From Paraflavitalea devenefica (lineage in GTDB: Bacteria; Bacteroidota; Bacteroidia; Chitinophagales; Chitinophagaceae), in assembly GCF_011759375.1 (NCBI RefSeq), contig NZ_JAARML010000005.1, positions 186,001-250,000 of the forward strand: a DNA stretch of 64,000 nt, written 5' to 3'. The notes under the pieces were generated by a model, which saw nothing but the letters and a program-made list of their open reading frames with translations, did no database searches and was not told the DNA's origin. Positions 36,806 through 44,326 of this stretch are shown piece by piece. Numbering within the stretch: position 1 is the stretch's first letter; every line of letters starts with the position of its first letter. A program made the position numbers and the translations under genes.

Positions 36806-38740
36806 TCAGGATTTAGCTTTTTTACGGATCGCGTATTGCTCATTCAGCAAGGCGAATAACTGCTTATAAAATTCCTTAAAATCCGGGTATTCTTCTGCTG
36901 TATAAAAAGGTTTTTTAAATTCCAGCGAAATACGCACCGCCAGCGTGTTCTTTTCCGCATTGATCCGGCGGGTAATGGAAATGCTGGTATCCGGCATGAT
37001 CATCCGTATACTTTTGGGCAGGGCCTCAAACTCATAGGTCTCCGGTATCGTGATATTGGCTACTACCTGGTAATTCTGGTTGGTGCCAAAGAAAACATCG
37101 GAAAACCGGTTGTCTGCCACAAAAGGATTTTTTTCCAGGCCGGTAAACAAGTTAACGGAAAAGTATTTATAATCGCCTGAGCTGTTCACCGGCTGGCTGA
37201 ACGATGCGTTCTGTATCAGGGGCAGGCTGTCAATATCTTCATTCTCAATGCGCAGGGAATCTATTTTGATACCGGAGCCGGTGGAAGTGAAGTATTCTTC
37301 TATGAACTTATCTTTCCCTTTTTTCAGTATGGGCATACAGGTAACGCGGGAATAATCGTAGGCTGTAACGCTGGTCTCGCCTTTCATAAGTCCCTGCTCA
37401 TCCACATCGGCCCTTACCACCACCGTTTTTTTGAAGTGTGGTTTTTCATCCCACAATACACGCCATCCCCATTCCCAGGTATCTATTTTTTCGATCACCA
37501 GCCCTTCTGAATACATGACTTCATAGGGGATCAGGTGGGAAGGGGTGTATTTTTCCGTGGCATCCAGGATATAATTGTTCTCGCCAATCGTTACATAGGC
37601 CAGCACTTTGTTGAACTGCTGCCAGTGGGCTACGCCTGTATTTACCCGCCCGTTGCTCCTGGTGCTTACCAGCAGGGGCGATGCTTTCAGGCCGGCATCT
37701 TTGAGCAGGTTCACCAGGATGAGGTTGATCTCGCCATTGGTACCCTTCTTATCCTTCCAGGCGCTCTTTACTCCATTCAGCGCCCAGATATTGCCATACC
37801 CGTTCCACTCCATGTTCTTCCGCACGTAGTTGTGGATAGTGACCATTTTCTGGTAAGGATCTGTCTGCTTTTTAAGGGCTTCGTCCAGGTCGACAGTGCG
37901 GGGTATTTCCCTTTTCAGTTGTATGCCAAAGTCTTCATCTTCCATCAATCCCCGGATGATCTGTGGCCAGGTACGCACAAAGCTGCGCCGGGGTGCGCCG
38001 GGAGGATTAACGGCGATCAGTCTTGTTTCGATCCGCTGCAGGTAATCGTCCTCACAGGTGATATAGGGTTCGTCCCGCAAGGCCGGGATGTTCGACATGG
38101 TGAGGACCTTGATGTTCCGCCGGCTCTTGTTCTCAGATTTCTGTTGTACCGGCAGCACGCACATAGGCGTGGAAACAAATTCCACTTCTTCGGGAAAGTC
38201 TGCCCGGTACCGGCTGTACTTCACCGGGATTGATTTCTGGAAATACCAATTGGTGAGGCCAATATTGGTATGAGTATATTTGTATTCAATGATACTGCCT
38301 GCCTTTGCTTCGGGGAAAGTAAATACCTGTTCAGAAAACCTTTTATCAATCGGCTTTTCGTAGATCAGCTTTTTCTCCACCTTCGTGGTAATGATATTGC
38401 CGGCTGCATCCAGGTTATACGTCTGGGCAGTAAGGCCCTTGATGTTTTCATCGTTGCGGTAACTATGATATGGAATGTGTATATCGGCGGTTTTTAGCCC
38501 CTTATCCTTGAAGATCTTGATCCGTATATGGCGTACCAATTCGATGGATCCCATATTGTCACAATAGGCTTCTGCGGCATCGAACAGCACCATGGCTTCG
38601 GCATCTTTGTCAAAATCGCATTCTTTTAACTGGAGATCTGCCTTCTCAACAGTACCAAATGCAGGAATGTCTTTGTCCCGTTGGGCAAAAACCGGCAAGG
38701 AAAGCCCTATTACGGCAATCAGGGCAAGCGTTTTTCTCAT
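36806..38740 (-). CDS. DUF3857 / transglutaminase-like exported protein, catalytic Cys and His replaced
   Basis: 644 residues with signal MRKTLALIAVIGLSLPVFAQ. It is the first of the three tandem paralogues and close to the middle one: NYVRKNMEWNGYGNIWALNGVKSAWKDKKGTNGEINLILVNLLKDAG has Asn in place of the Cys, and HWQQFNKVLAYV has Lys in place of the His. NYILDATEKY keeps the Asp. The C-termini of paralogues 2 and 3 also match (SLEFKKPFYTAEEYPDFKEFYKQLFALLNEQ here). The 297-base divergent gap up to 39038 should hold the promoters of this operon and of the TraB-like gene; I see no other gene there. Confidence 0.88.
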   Translation of the reverse strand: MRKTLALIAVIGLSLPVFAQRDKDIPAFGTVEKADLQLKECDFDKDAEAMVLFDAAEAYCDNMGSIELVRHIRIKIFKDKGLKTADIHIPYHSYRNDENIKGLTAQTYNLDAAGNIITTKVEKKLIYEKPIDKRFSEQVFTFPEAKAGSIIEYKYTHTNIGLTNWYFQKSIPVKYSRYRADFPEEVEFVSTPMCVLPVQQKSENKSRRNIKVLTMSNIPALRDEPYITCEDDYLQRIETRLIAVNPPGAPRRSFVRTWPQIIRGLMEDEDFGIQLKREIPRTVDLDEALKKQTDPYQKMVTIHNYVRKNMEWNGYGNIWALNGVKSAWKDKKGTNGEINLILVNLLKDAGLKASPLLVSTRSNGRVNTGVAHWQQFNKVLAYVTIGENNYILDATEKYTPSHLIPYEVMYSEGLVIEKIDTWEWGWRVLWDEKPHFKKTVVVRADVDEQGLMKGETSVTAYDYSRVTCMPILKKGKDKFIEEYFTSTGSGIKIDSLRIENEDIDSLPLIQNASFSQPVNSSGDYKYFSVNLFTGLEKNPFVADNRFSDVFFGTNQNYQVVANITIPETYEFEALPKSIRMIMPDTSISITRRINAEKNTLAVRISLEFKKPFYTAEEYPDFKEFYKQLFALLNEQYAIRKKAKS

Positions 38741-39037
38741 ATTTGGGGTTTAGTTTTTTGAACCTGGGAGGCTCTGCCGGATCTATAGTCTGGCATATAA
38801 CGCAGGAATTGTCCCGCTATTATTCAGGAACCTTTAACAGGAATAATTATTTAAATATTGGCATATATGAATATGGCTGGTTAGTTTTGCCAATGGAGGT
38901 GGTTGGTTGGGAATGGACAGGCAGCATGAATAAGGTACGAAATACCTTTGGTTTTGGAAGGGTTGCATACTAAGGGGTTTATTCGACAGCAATTAACGAA
39001 AAAAAATCTTAATAAATATTAAAAATAGCACTTGATC

Positions 39038-39991
39038 ATGTTCGTGAAAACATCTGTTATGGTGATCTGCTGGGTAGCAATGGCCGGTTTAGGGTATTCC
39101 CAGACGAAAAAGCCTGCGCCGGTTAAAACAATGGGCGCCAAACCCGCTGCTGCAAAGGCTAAGAGCCCTGTTAAGCCAACGGGGCAGAATACCCTGTTGT
39201 GGGAAATTTCAGGCAATGGATTGCAGCAGCCTTCCTACCTGTTTGGCACCATGCATATTTTGTGCGATAAGGATGCCACGCTGAGCCCTAACCTTAAAAA
39301 AGCGATCAAAGATGTGCAGGTGATCTATTTTGAGCTGGACATGGACGACCTGGCAGAAATGATGAGCGCCCTGAAATACCTGCGCATGAATGATGGAAAA
39401 AAGCTGTCGGACCTGCTGACCCCGGAAGAGTATGCGCGTGTGGAGAACTATTTCAAAACCCATAAAACACCCATGCCCCTCTCTTTTATGAGCCGTTTTA
39501 AGCCTTATTTCGTTTCCAGCCTCATCGGAGAGCAGGTAATGACCTGCGAGGACGGACAGAAAAATGGCATGGAACAGCAGATCATGAAGGAAAGCCAGCA
39601 GTATGAGAAGGAGATCAAAGGGCTGGAAACACCGGAGTTCCAGGCCGGACTGTTTGATAGCATTCCCTACGACAAACAGGCCAAAGACCTGGTATCCTAT
39701 ATTGACAGTATTGACAGCTATAAGAAGGTAACCCTCGAAATGGTGGATGTATACCGCAAGCAGGACCTGAAACGCATGGATTCCCTGGTAAGCAAAAGCG
39801 ATCCGGGCCTGGAAAAATATATGGATCTGTTGCTATATGGCCGTAACCGCCGCTGGGTAACTGCCATGCCCGATATCATGGGACCCCGTTCTGCCTTATT
39901 TGCTGTGGGGGCCGGTCACCTGACCGGTGAGCAGGGTGTGATCAATCTGCTGAAGAAGAAAGGGTATAAGTTGACGCCGTTGAAGAACTGA
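39038..39991 (+). CDS. TraB/GumN-family protein
   Basis: About 317 residues from ATG 39038 (MFVKTSVMVICWVAMAGLGYSQ, signal peptide), then a Lys/Pro/Ala-rich linker. The domain opens with NTLLWEISGNGLQQPSYLFGTMHILC, the first conserved GTxH motif of the TraB family, with VIYFELDMDD and MEQQIMKESQQYEKEIKGLET further on. The final motif is ALFAVGAGHLTGEQGVINLLKKKGY. TraB/GumN proteins resemble the Tiki metalloprotease fold, with Glu/His in GTMH and GAGHL as likely metal ligands. The protein is probably periplasmic, with unknown substrate. It is a single gene followed by a repeat element. Confidence 0.9.
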   Translation: MFVKTSVMVICWVAMAGLGYSQTKKPAPVKTMGAKPAAAKAKSPVKPTGQNTLLWEISGNGLQQPSYLFGTMHILCDKDATLSPNLKKAIKDVQVIYFELDMDDLAEMMSALKYLRMNDGKKLSDLLTPEEYARVENYFKTHKTPMPLSFMSRFKPYFVSSLIGEQVMTCEDGQKNGMEQQIMKESQQYEKEIKGLETPEFQAGLFDSIPYDKQAKDLVSYIDSIDSYKKVTLEMVDVYRKQDLKRMDSLVSKSDPGLEKYMDLLLYGRNRRWVTAMPDIMGPRSALFAVGAGHLTGEQGVINLLKKKGYKLTPLKN

Positions 39992-39997
39992 TAAAAA

Positions 39998-40140
39998 GGC
40001 AAGTGGTGAATGGCGAGTAGCGAGTGGAGGAAGTTATCAGCAAACAATTAAGCATAATAAAAAACAAAATAGCTAGCGGTAAGTGGCCAGGGATATACCC
40101 GCAAAAGCCCACTTGCCACTAGCTATTTACCATTTACTTC
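39998..40140. repeat. TAGTGG/CCACTA hairpin element, copy 3
   Basis: GGCAAGTGGTGAATGGCGAG followed by TAGCGAGTGG on the left, and GCCCACTTGCCACTAGCTA followed by TTTACCATTTACTT on the right, form partly complementary arms. The element fills the gap between the convergent TraB-like and ndk genes. It is the third copy of the element seen at 18487 and 19643. Confidence 0.65.
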
Positions 40141-40557
40141 TTAAAACTGCTCCAGTCCGCTGAAAAAGAAGCTGCCTTCAATAGCGGCATTCTCATCACT
40201 GTCACTACCGTGAACAGCGTTTTCACCTACAGAAGTAGCATATAATTTACGGATGGTACCTTCATCTGCCTGGGCAGGATTGGTAGCACCGATCAGTTTG
40301 CGGAAAGCAGCCACCGCATTTTCCTTTTCAAGGATAGCGGCAATGATAACGCCACTGCTCATAAAAGTGACCAGTTCGCCATAAAAAGGGCGCTCCTTGT
40401 GTACGGCATAGAATTCGCCGGCTTTTTCAGCACTCAGCTTAGTTTGCTTTAAGGCTACGATGCGGAAACCTTCTTTCGTGATCTTGTCCAGGATAGCTCC
40501 GGCATGACCATTTTTCATTGCATCGGGCTTAATCATCGTAAACGTGCGGTTACTCAT
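40141..40557 (-). CDS. ndk: Nucleoside diphosphate kinase
   Basis: 138 residues, the normal length. It transfers the gamma-phosphate of ATP to nucleoside diphosphates through a phospho-histidine. TFTMIKPDAMKNG opens the protein. The active-site motif is ENAVHGSDS with His116, and the Kpn-loop region is ERPFYGELVTFMSSG. It is a cytoplasmic core gene, divergent from the DHH phosphoesterase and separated from it by a repeat-rich gap. Confidence 0.98.
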   Translation of the reverse strand: MSNRTFTMIKPDAMKNGHAGAILDKITKEGFRIVALKQTKLSAEKAGEFYAVHKERPFYGELVTFMSSGVIIAAILEKENAVAAFRKLIGATNPAQADEGTIRKLYATSVGENAVHGSDSDENAAIEGSFFFSGLEQF

Positions 40558-40594
40558 ATAGTTTTACTCAATTTTGGCCGCAAATATAGAGAAA

Positions 40595-40730
40595 CGTTTC
40601 GGGTTTGGTGTTTGGGGTTCCGGGTTCTTTTGCTTTACCAATCAGTAACCAGTATACCTGAAGCTAAAAAATGCGGCAGCAACCCGAAACCCCAAACCCG
40701 AAACTCAAAACTCAAAACTTTAAACCCGAA
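40595..40730. repeat. CCCGAAAC-type inverted and direct repeats in the ndk/DHH gap
   Basis: Left arm CGGGTTTGGTGTTTGGGGTT (40600-40619) pairs with AACCCGAAACCCCAAACCCG on the right. The right arm then runs as short direct repeats of CCGAAAC / TCAAAAC / TTTAAACCCGAAAC. It lies between the divergent ndk and DHH genes and so overlaps their promoter region. Confidence 0.6.
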
Positions 40731-40775
40731 ACAGTTGGCCGTTGGACTTTATTTCCGCAACTTTGCCACCATTTT

Positions 40776-41786
40776 ATGCAACCTATCCAGGAATTATATC
40801 CTTTACTTCATACGCCGCGTACCGTGGTGATTACCATGCATCAAAAGCCCGACGCCGATGCCATGGGATCAGCCCTGGGACTCTACCATTTCCTGCAACA
40901 GTTCGGACACCGGGTAACGGTGATCTCACCCACCAACTGGGCCAGGTGGCTCAACTGGATGCCGGGCTGTGATACCGTAGTGGATTTTGAACTGTACCGG
41001 GAGAAGGCAGAAGGTATCCTGGACCAGGCAGAATGGCTCTTTTGCCTGGATTTCAATGTATTACAGCGTACCAAGAACATGGCCCCCAAAATAAGGTCCT
41101 TGTCTTGTACCCGTATTTTGATTGATCATCACCAGCAGCCTGAGGTAGCCAGCTTTGCCTATGGCATCAGCGATACGGCCAAAAGCTCTACCTGTGAAAT
41201 GGTGTACGATTTTATTACCGGCTCCGGCCATGGCGATAAGATCAATACAGACATCGCAGAATGCCTCTATGCCGGTGTAATGGCCGATACAGGTTCTTTC
41301 CGTTTCCCGGCGGCCAGCGCCCACGTGCATGCCATGGTATCGGACCTGAAAGGGCGTGGGCTGAACCATACCCAGGTACACGAAAACATTTATGATAACT
41401 TCCTGGAAAACCGTTTACGGTTTATCGGTCATGTACTCCTGCACCGCATGGAAATATATTATGAGTACAATACGGCCCTGATCGCGATCTCCAAGAAAGA
41501 CCTGCTGCGTTATGAAGTCAAGACCGGCGATTCTGACGGACTGGTCAATTACCCGCTCAGCATCCAGGGCATCAAACTGGCGGCCCTGGTCATTGACCGG
41601 GATGAGGAACGCAAATGGAGTTTCCGCAGCAAGGGCGATTTTGATGTGAATACTTTCGCGCGTAATTATTTTGAGGGGGGAGGGCACTATAATGCATCCG
41701 GCGGACGCAGCAGCGCTTCCCTGGACCAAACTGTGCAGGACTTCCTCGAAGCCATGAAAAAAAGCGCATTACAATTACAGGATTAA
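40776..41786 (+). CDS. nrnA: DHH-family phosphoesterase, NrnA type (oligoribonuclease / pAp phosphatase)
   Basis: 336 residues from the ATG at 40776 (MQPIQELYPLLHTPRTVV); the open frame upstream is repeat DNA. The DHH domain has MHQKPDADAMGSALGL (metal ligands), WLFCLDFNVLQRT and RILIDHHQQPEVASFAY, which holds the DHH triad. AECLYAGVMADTGSFRFP is the last motif. The C-terminal DHHA1 domain ends with NYFEGGGHYNASGGRSS. Enzymes of this type degrade nanoRNAs and hydrolyse pAp in the cytoplasm; which activity dominates here is not visible. An FKBP lipoprotein gene follows on the same strand after 62 bases. Confidence 0.9.
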   Translation: MQPIQELYPLLHTPRTVVITMHQKPDADAMGSALGLYHFLQQFGHRVTVISPTNWARWLNWMPGCDTVVDFELYREKAEGILDQAEWLFCLDFNVLQRTKNMAPKIRSLSCTRILIDHHQQPEVASFAYGISDTAKSSTCEMVYDFITGSGHGDKINTDIAECLYAGVMADTGSFRFPAASAHVHAMVSDLKGRGLNHTQVHENIYDNFLENRLRFIGHVLLHRMEIYYEYNTALIAISKKDLLRYEVKTGDSDGLVNYPLSIQGIKLAALVIDRDEERKWSFRSKGDFDVNTFARNYFEGGGHYNASGGRSSASLDQTVQDFLEAMKKSALQLQD

Positions 41787-41848
41787 TGAACACTATATAA
41801 TTGCCGCTGGTGAAGTGGCAGGTGACCTATAAAAAACAATTAACTCAA

Positions 41849-42823
41849 ATGAAAAGAACAACGATTCTTCTTGGTAGCCTGGCAGTCATGCTATTAATGG
41901 CAGCATGTTCAGGCGGTGGCTTTAAGAAAACACGCAGCGGCCTGTTATACAAAGTAATATCTGACGGCAAAGGAAAAACCGTACAAAGAGGGCAGGTCAT
42001 GAAGTTTCACGTTTCACAGCGCATAAAAAGTGGTAGCAAAGACACTTTGCTGGGAGAAACTTATGGCAAAATGCCCCAATATGCGCCGGTTGACAGCATC
42101 GGACCCATGTACCACCCTGCAGAAATATTCCCCCTCCTGCGCAAAGGCGATAGCGCTGTAGTGGTAATGCTGGCCGATACCCTGTTTAAAAAGAACCCCG
42201 GTGGTTTACCTCCCTATATCCACAAGAAGGATAAGATCTATATCACCTTTAAAATACTGGATGTGTTCACTGCTGACAGCCTGGCCCAGAAAGACCAGAC
42301 AGCGGAAGGTATGAAAGAGCAGACCCGTCAGCAGGCAGAACAACAAAAGCTGGCTGAAGAAGGCATTAAACTGAGACCCCTTGCCGTAAAGGAAATTGAA
42401 GACTACCTGGCTAAGAATAAGATCAGCTACCAAAAAACAGCCAACGGTACGTATGTACAGATCAAGGACCCGGGTAACGGCGTTCAGGCTGATTCCGGTA
42501 AAAAGCTTTCTGTTAAGTACGTTGGTAAACTGTTCCCTACCGGTAAAGAGTTTGAAAGCAATACGTACGATGGACTGGTACTGGGTACTGGCTCTGTGAT
42601 CAGGGGATGGGATGAAGGACTGGCTTTCTTTAAGAAGGGCGGTAAAGGAACTTTATACATTCCTTTCTTTGAGGCTTATGGCGACAGGCCCGGCCCCGGC
42701 GGCAAACCCCATGCAAGCCTGATGTTTGATGTGGAAATCGTGGATGTAACAGATGCCCCCGCTGCTCCTGCTGCGCCCGGCCCTGGTGCACCCCCTGCAG
42801 GCGAACCGCACACCAATCACTAA
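41849..42823 (+). CDS. FKBP-type peptidyl-prolyl cis-trans isomerase lipoprotein, two FKBP-like units
   Basis: About 324 residues from ATG 41849 (MKRTTILLGSLAVMLLMAAC, lipobox MAAC). An N-terminal FKBP-like unit (about 27-145: SGLLYKVISDGKGKTVQRGQVMKFHVS...IFPLLRKGDSAVVVMLADTLF) is joined by a Gln/Glu/Lys-rich helix to a canonical FKBP domain (about 210-300: GKKLSVKYVGKLFPTGKEFES, GSVIRGWDEGLAFFKKGGKGTLYIPFFEAYGDR, ASLMFDVEIVDV). A Pro/Ala tail (PAAPAAPGPGAPPAGEP) ends the chain. It probably catalyses prolyl isomerisation for proteins in the periplasm or outer membrane. The first unit looks degenerate. An intrinsic terminator follows. Confidence 0.93.
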   Translation: MKRTTILLGSLAVMLLMAACSGGGFKKTRSGLLYKVISDGKGKTVQRGQVMKFHVSQRIKSGSKDTLLGETYGKMPQYAPVDSIGPMYHPAEIFPLLRKGDSAVVVMLADTLFKKNPGGLPPYIHKKDKIYITFKILDVFTADSLAQKDQTAEGMKEQTRQQAEQQKLAEEGIKLRPLAVKEIEDYLAKNKISYQKTANGTYVQIKDPGNGVQADSGKKLSVKYVGKLFPTGKEFESNTYDGLVLGTGSVIRGWDEGLAFFKKGGKGTLYIPFFEAYGDRPGPGGKPHASLMFDVEIVDVTDAPAAPAAPGPGAPPAGEPHTNH

Positions 42824-42846
42824 ACAGTGGATGCATAAATTATTGA

Positions 42847-42875
42847 AAGGCAGTCTGTAAGGGCTGCCTTTTTTA
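42847..42875 (+). terminator. Intrinsic terminator after the FKBP gene
   Basis: AAGGCAG and CTGCCTT arms around TCTGTAAGGG, followed by TTTT. Confidence 0.8.
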
Positions 42876-42971
42876 ATGGGCTCATAATCTATTATCATGG
42901 TGTTCAATTGATTATCCGTCCCGGAAAACTTACTTTCTCTTTTCCGGGCTTTGCTACTTTTATTCCGCCCA

Positions 42972-42991
42972 GGTTCGTAGGGACATGAACC
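42972..42991. repeat. Dispersed palindrome, copy 5
   Basis: GGTTCGTAGGGACATGAACC, a copy with two paired changes from the consensus (TCGTG to TCGTA and CACGA to CATGA). It lies in a 433-base gene-free stretch (42876-43308) that also holds an 11-bp tandem repeat. Confidence 0.7.
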
Positions 42992-43138
42992 TCGGCGGTG
43001 GGCATGCAGGCAAGGTAAATTATAAAACATTGAATGTCAATAAAAAACTAAAAGAGTTGAGGTTGCTTATGCAAGCGTGGGAGGATCCACGGCTGTATAG
43101 AGGCTTCACTTCGAAGGAAGTACGGATGCATATCGCTA

Positions 43139-43193
43139 TAAGGTCGCTGTAAGGTCGCTGAAACGTCGCCGGAAGGCCGTTGAGAGGTTGTTA
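43139..43193. repeat. Five degenerate 11-bp tandem units
   Basis: TAAGGTCGCTG is repeated exactly twice (43139-43149, 43150-43160), then decays: AAACGTCGCCG, GAAGGCCGTTG, AGAGGTTGTTA. The 11-base period places the units on one DNA face, 116 bases upstream of the unknown gene at 43309. Confidence 0.65.
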
Positions 43194-43308
43194 TAATGAT
43201 GCGGGAAGGGATGGTCTTTTTTCACCGCAATCGGATGGGACTAATATATTATATGTATATTTAATCATATAAACCATACTCTATAACAATTTACAAAATC
43301 CAAGCCTT

Positions 43309-44043
43309 ATGGCCAAATTAAGACCCTCCCTTATTAAGATCCAGGGAACCCTTATGGGGGTTACTATTGTCAACAGCAAACGATATGGAGAACATGCCCG
43401 GGCCGCGCGGGGTACTTATAAGCCTGTTACTATTAACGATGGATTGGTTCAAAGCGGTGAACGGCTGCAGAACAGTAACAGGCCTGCCAAACTAATTTTT
43501 GATGCCGTGCGTGATGAGCACAAAGATGGCGGCTTTTGGACCGACCTGTTGTCTGTTTTCCGGAAGCAACTGAAAGAAGATAAGCGCTTTAGTTTTAAAG
43601 GACTGCTTAAGCTGGAGTGTAGCAAAACACACAAACTGGACAGTTTGCTGCATAGGCAGTTTGAAATTGATACTATTAGTGCAGCCAATACACTGGATGT
43701 TACAGTAACCCTGCTTCAACATCCTAAGTGGGACCGAAAACTTTACCTGGATGGCTACCAGTTGGGTGTTACAGCGGTGTATCCTGATTTCAATGCAGAC
43801 ACTGTTTGCAAAGCAACAGCCCGTACGCCAGTGATCCTGTTCAAGCAGGAATTGACGCCGCTGCATTTTCAATTACCCATGCCCGCAACAGATGCTCCCT
43901 GGGTTTTGTTTATGCATGTAGCTGCCAGCCGGAAAGGATATATTTATGATTTACCGCAACATAAAGGGATGGCTATTGTAAAGGTGCGTAGTGAACCTCC
44001 TGCTGAAGATGCTTCGAATGTTTTGCCGGTTGGACATGCTTAG
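43309..44043 (+). CDS. Hypothetical protein, 244 residues, upstream of the CRISPR locus
   Basis: No family recognised. It begins MAKLRPSLIKIQGTLMGVTIVNSKRYGEHARAARGTYKP. It has no signal peptide or membrane helix, and a basic helical middle (FWTDLLSVFRKQLKEDKRFSFKGLLKLEC) before a beta-rich C-terminal half (LDVTVTLLQHPKWDRKLYLDGYQLGVTAVYP, PWVLFMHVAASRKGYIYDL). Base composition is like the chromosomal neighbours and unlike cas13b, so it is probably not part of the CRISPR island. The minus-strand remnant at 44040 abuts its stop. The promoter region probably includes the 11-bp tandem units. It could be a genus-restricted protein. Confidence 0.75.
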   Translation: MAKLRPSLIKIQGTLMGVTIVNSKRYGEHARAARGTYKPVTINDGLVQSGERLQNSNRPAKLIFDAVRDEHKDGGFWTDLLSVFRKQLKEDKRFSFKGLLKLECSKTHKLDSLLHRQFEIDTISAANTLDVTVTLLQHPKWDRKLYLDGYQLGVTAVYPDFNADTVCKATARTPVILFKQELTPLHFQLPMPATDAPWVLFMHVAASRKGYIYDLPQHKGMAIVKVRSEPPAEDASNVLPVGHA

Positions 44044-44285
44044 GGGGTGATTTCATTCATCTTGAAGAAACTATTTTCCGGCAGGGTTGGGAGGTTCCCC
44101 GAATCGTTCCTGTAAGTTTTGCCCATAAAACAGGTATAAACACCTTCGGATGTTTCAATAATTTTTTGTGCTTTCGGATCAATGAACGATTCCGTTATAA
44201 CATTTGTTTTTGTAGAATTTAAGAGGGTTTGATTGATTACAAGGTTGTGACTGATGGGGCGAAGCTGTCCCTTTAGTTGTCTTGT
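44040..44285 (-). pseudogene. Possible truncated gene remnant beside cas13b
   Basis: The minus strand is open for 81 codons between TGA (44286-44288) and TAA (44040-44042). It reads protein-like text such as NLVINQTLLNSTKTNVITES, IDPKAQKIIETSEGVYTCFM and GNLPTLPENSFFKMNEITP. There is no usable start codon until a Met near the end, so it looks like the C-terminal remnant of a gene cut off when the cas13b region arrived. Chance open frame is the alternative. Family not recognised. Confidence 0.35.
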
Positions 44286-44311
44286 TCAAAAAATAATTAT
44301 TATTAAATTTA
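44281..44311 (+). promoter_or_regulatory. Candidate Bacteroidota-type promoter of cas13b
   Basis: CTTG (44281-44284), 19 bases, then TAAATTTA (44304-44311). This fits the Bacteroidota housekeeping consensus TTTG-N19-TAnnTTTG with one mismatch in each element. It lies 15 bases before the ATG at 44327. If the second in-frame ATG (44342) is the real start, the leader has a more usual length. Confidence 0.45.
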
Positions 44312-44326
44312 CTCCTAAAACATTTT

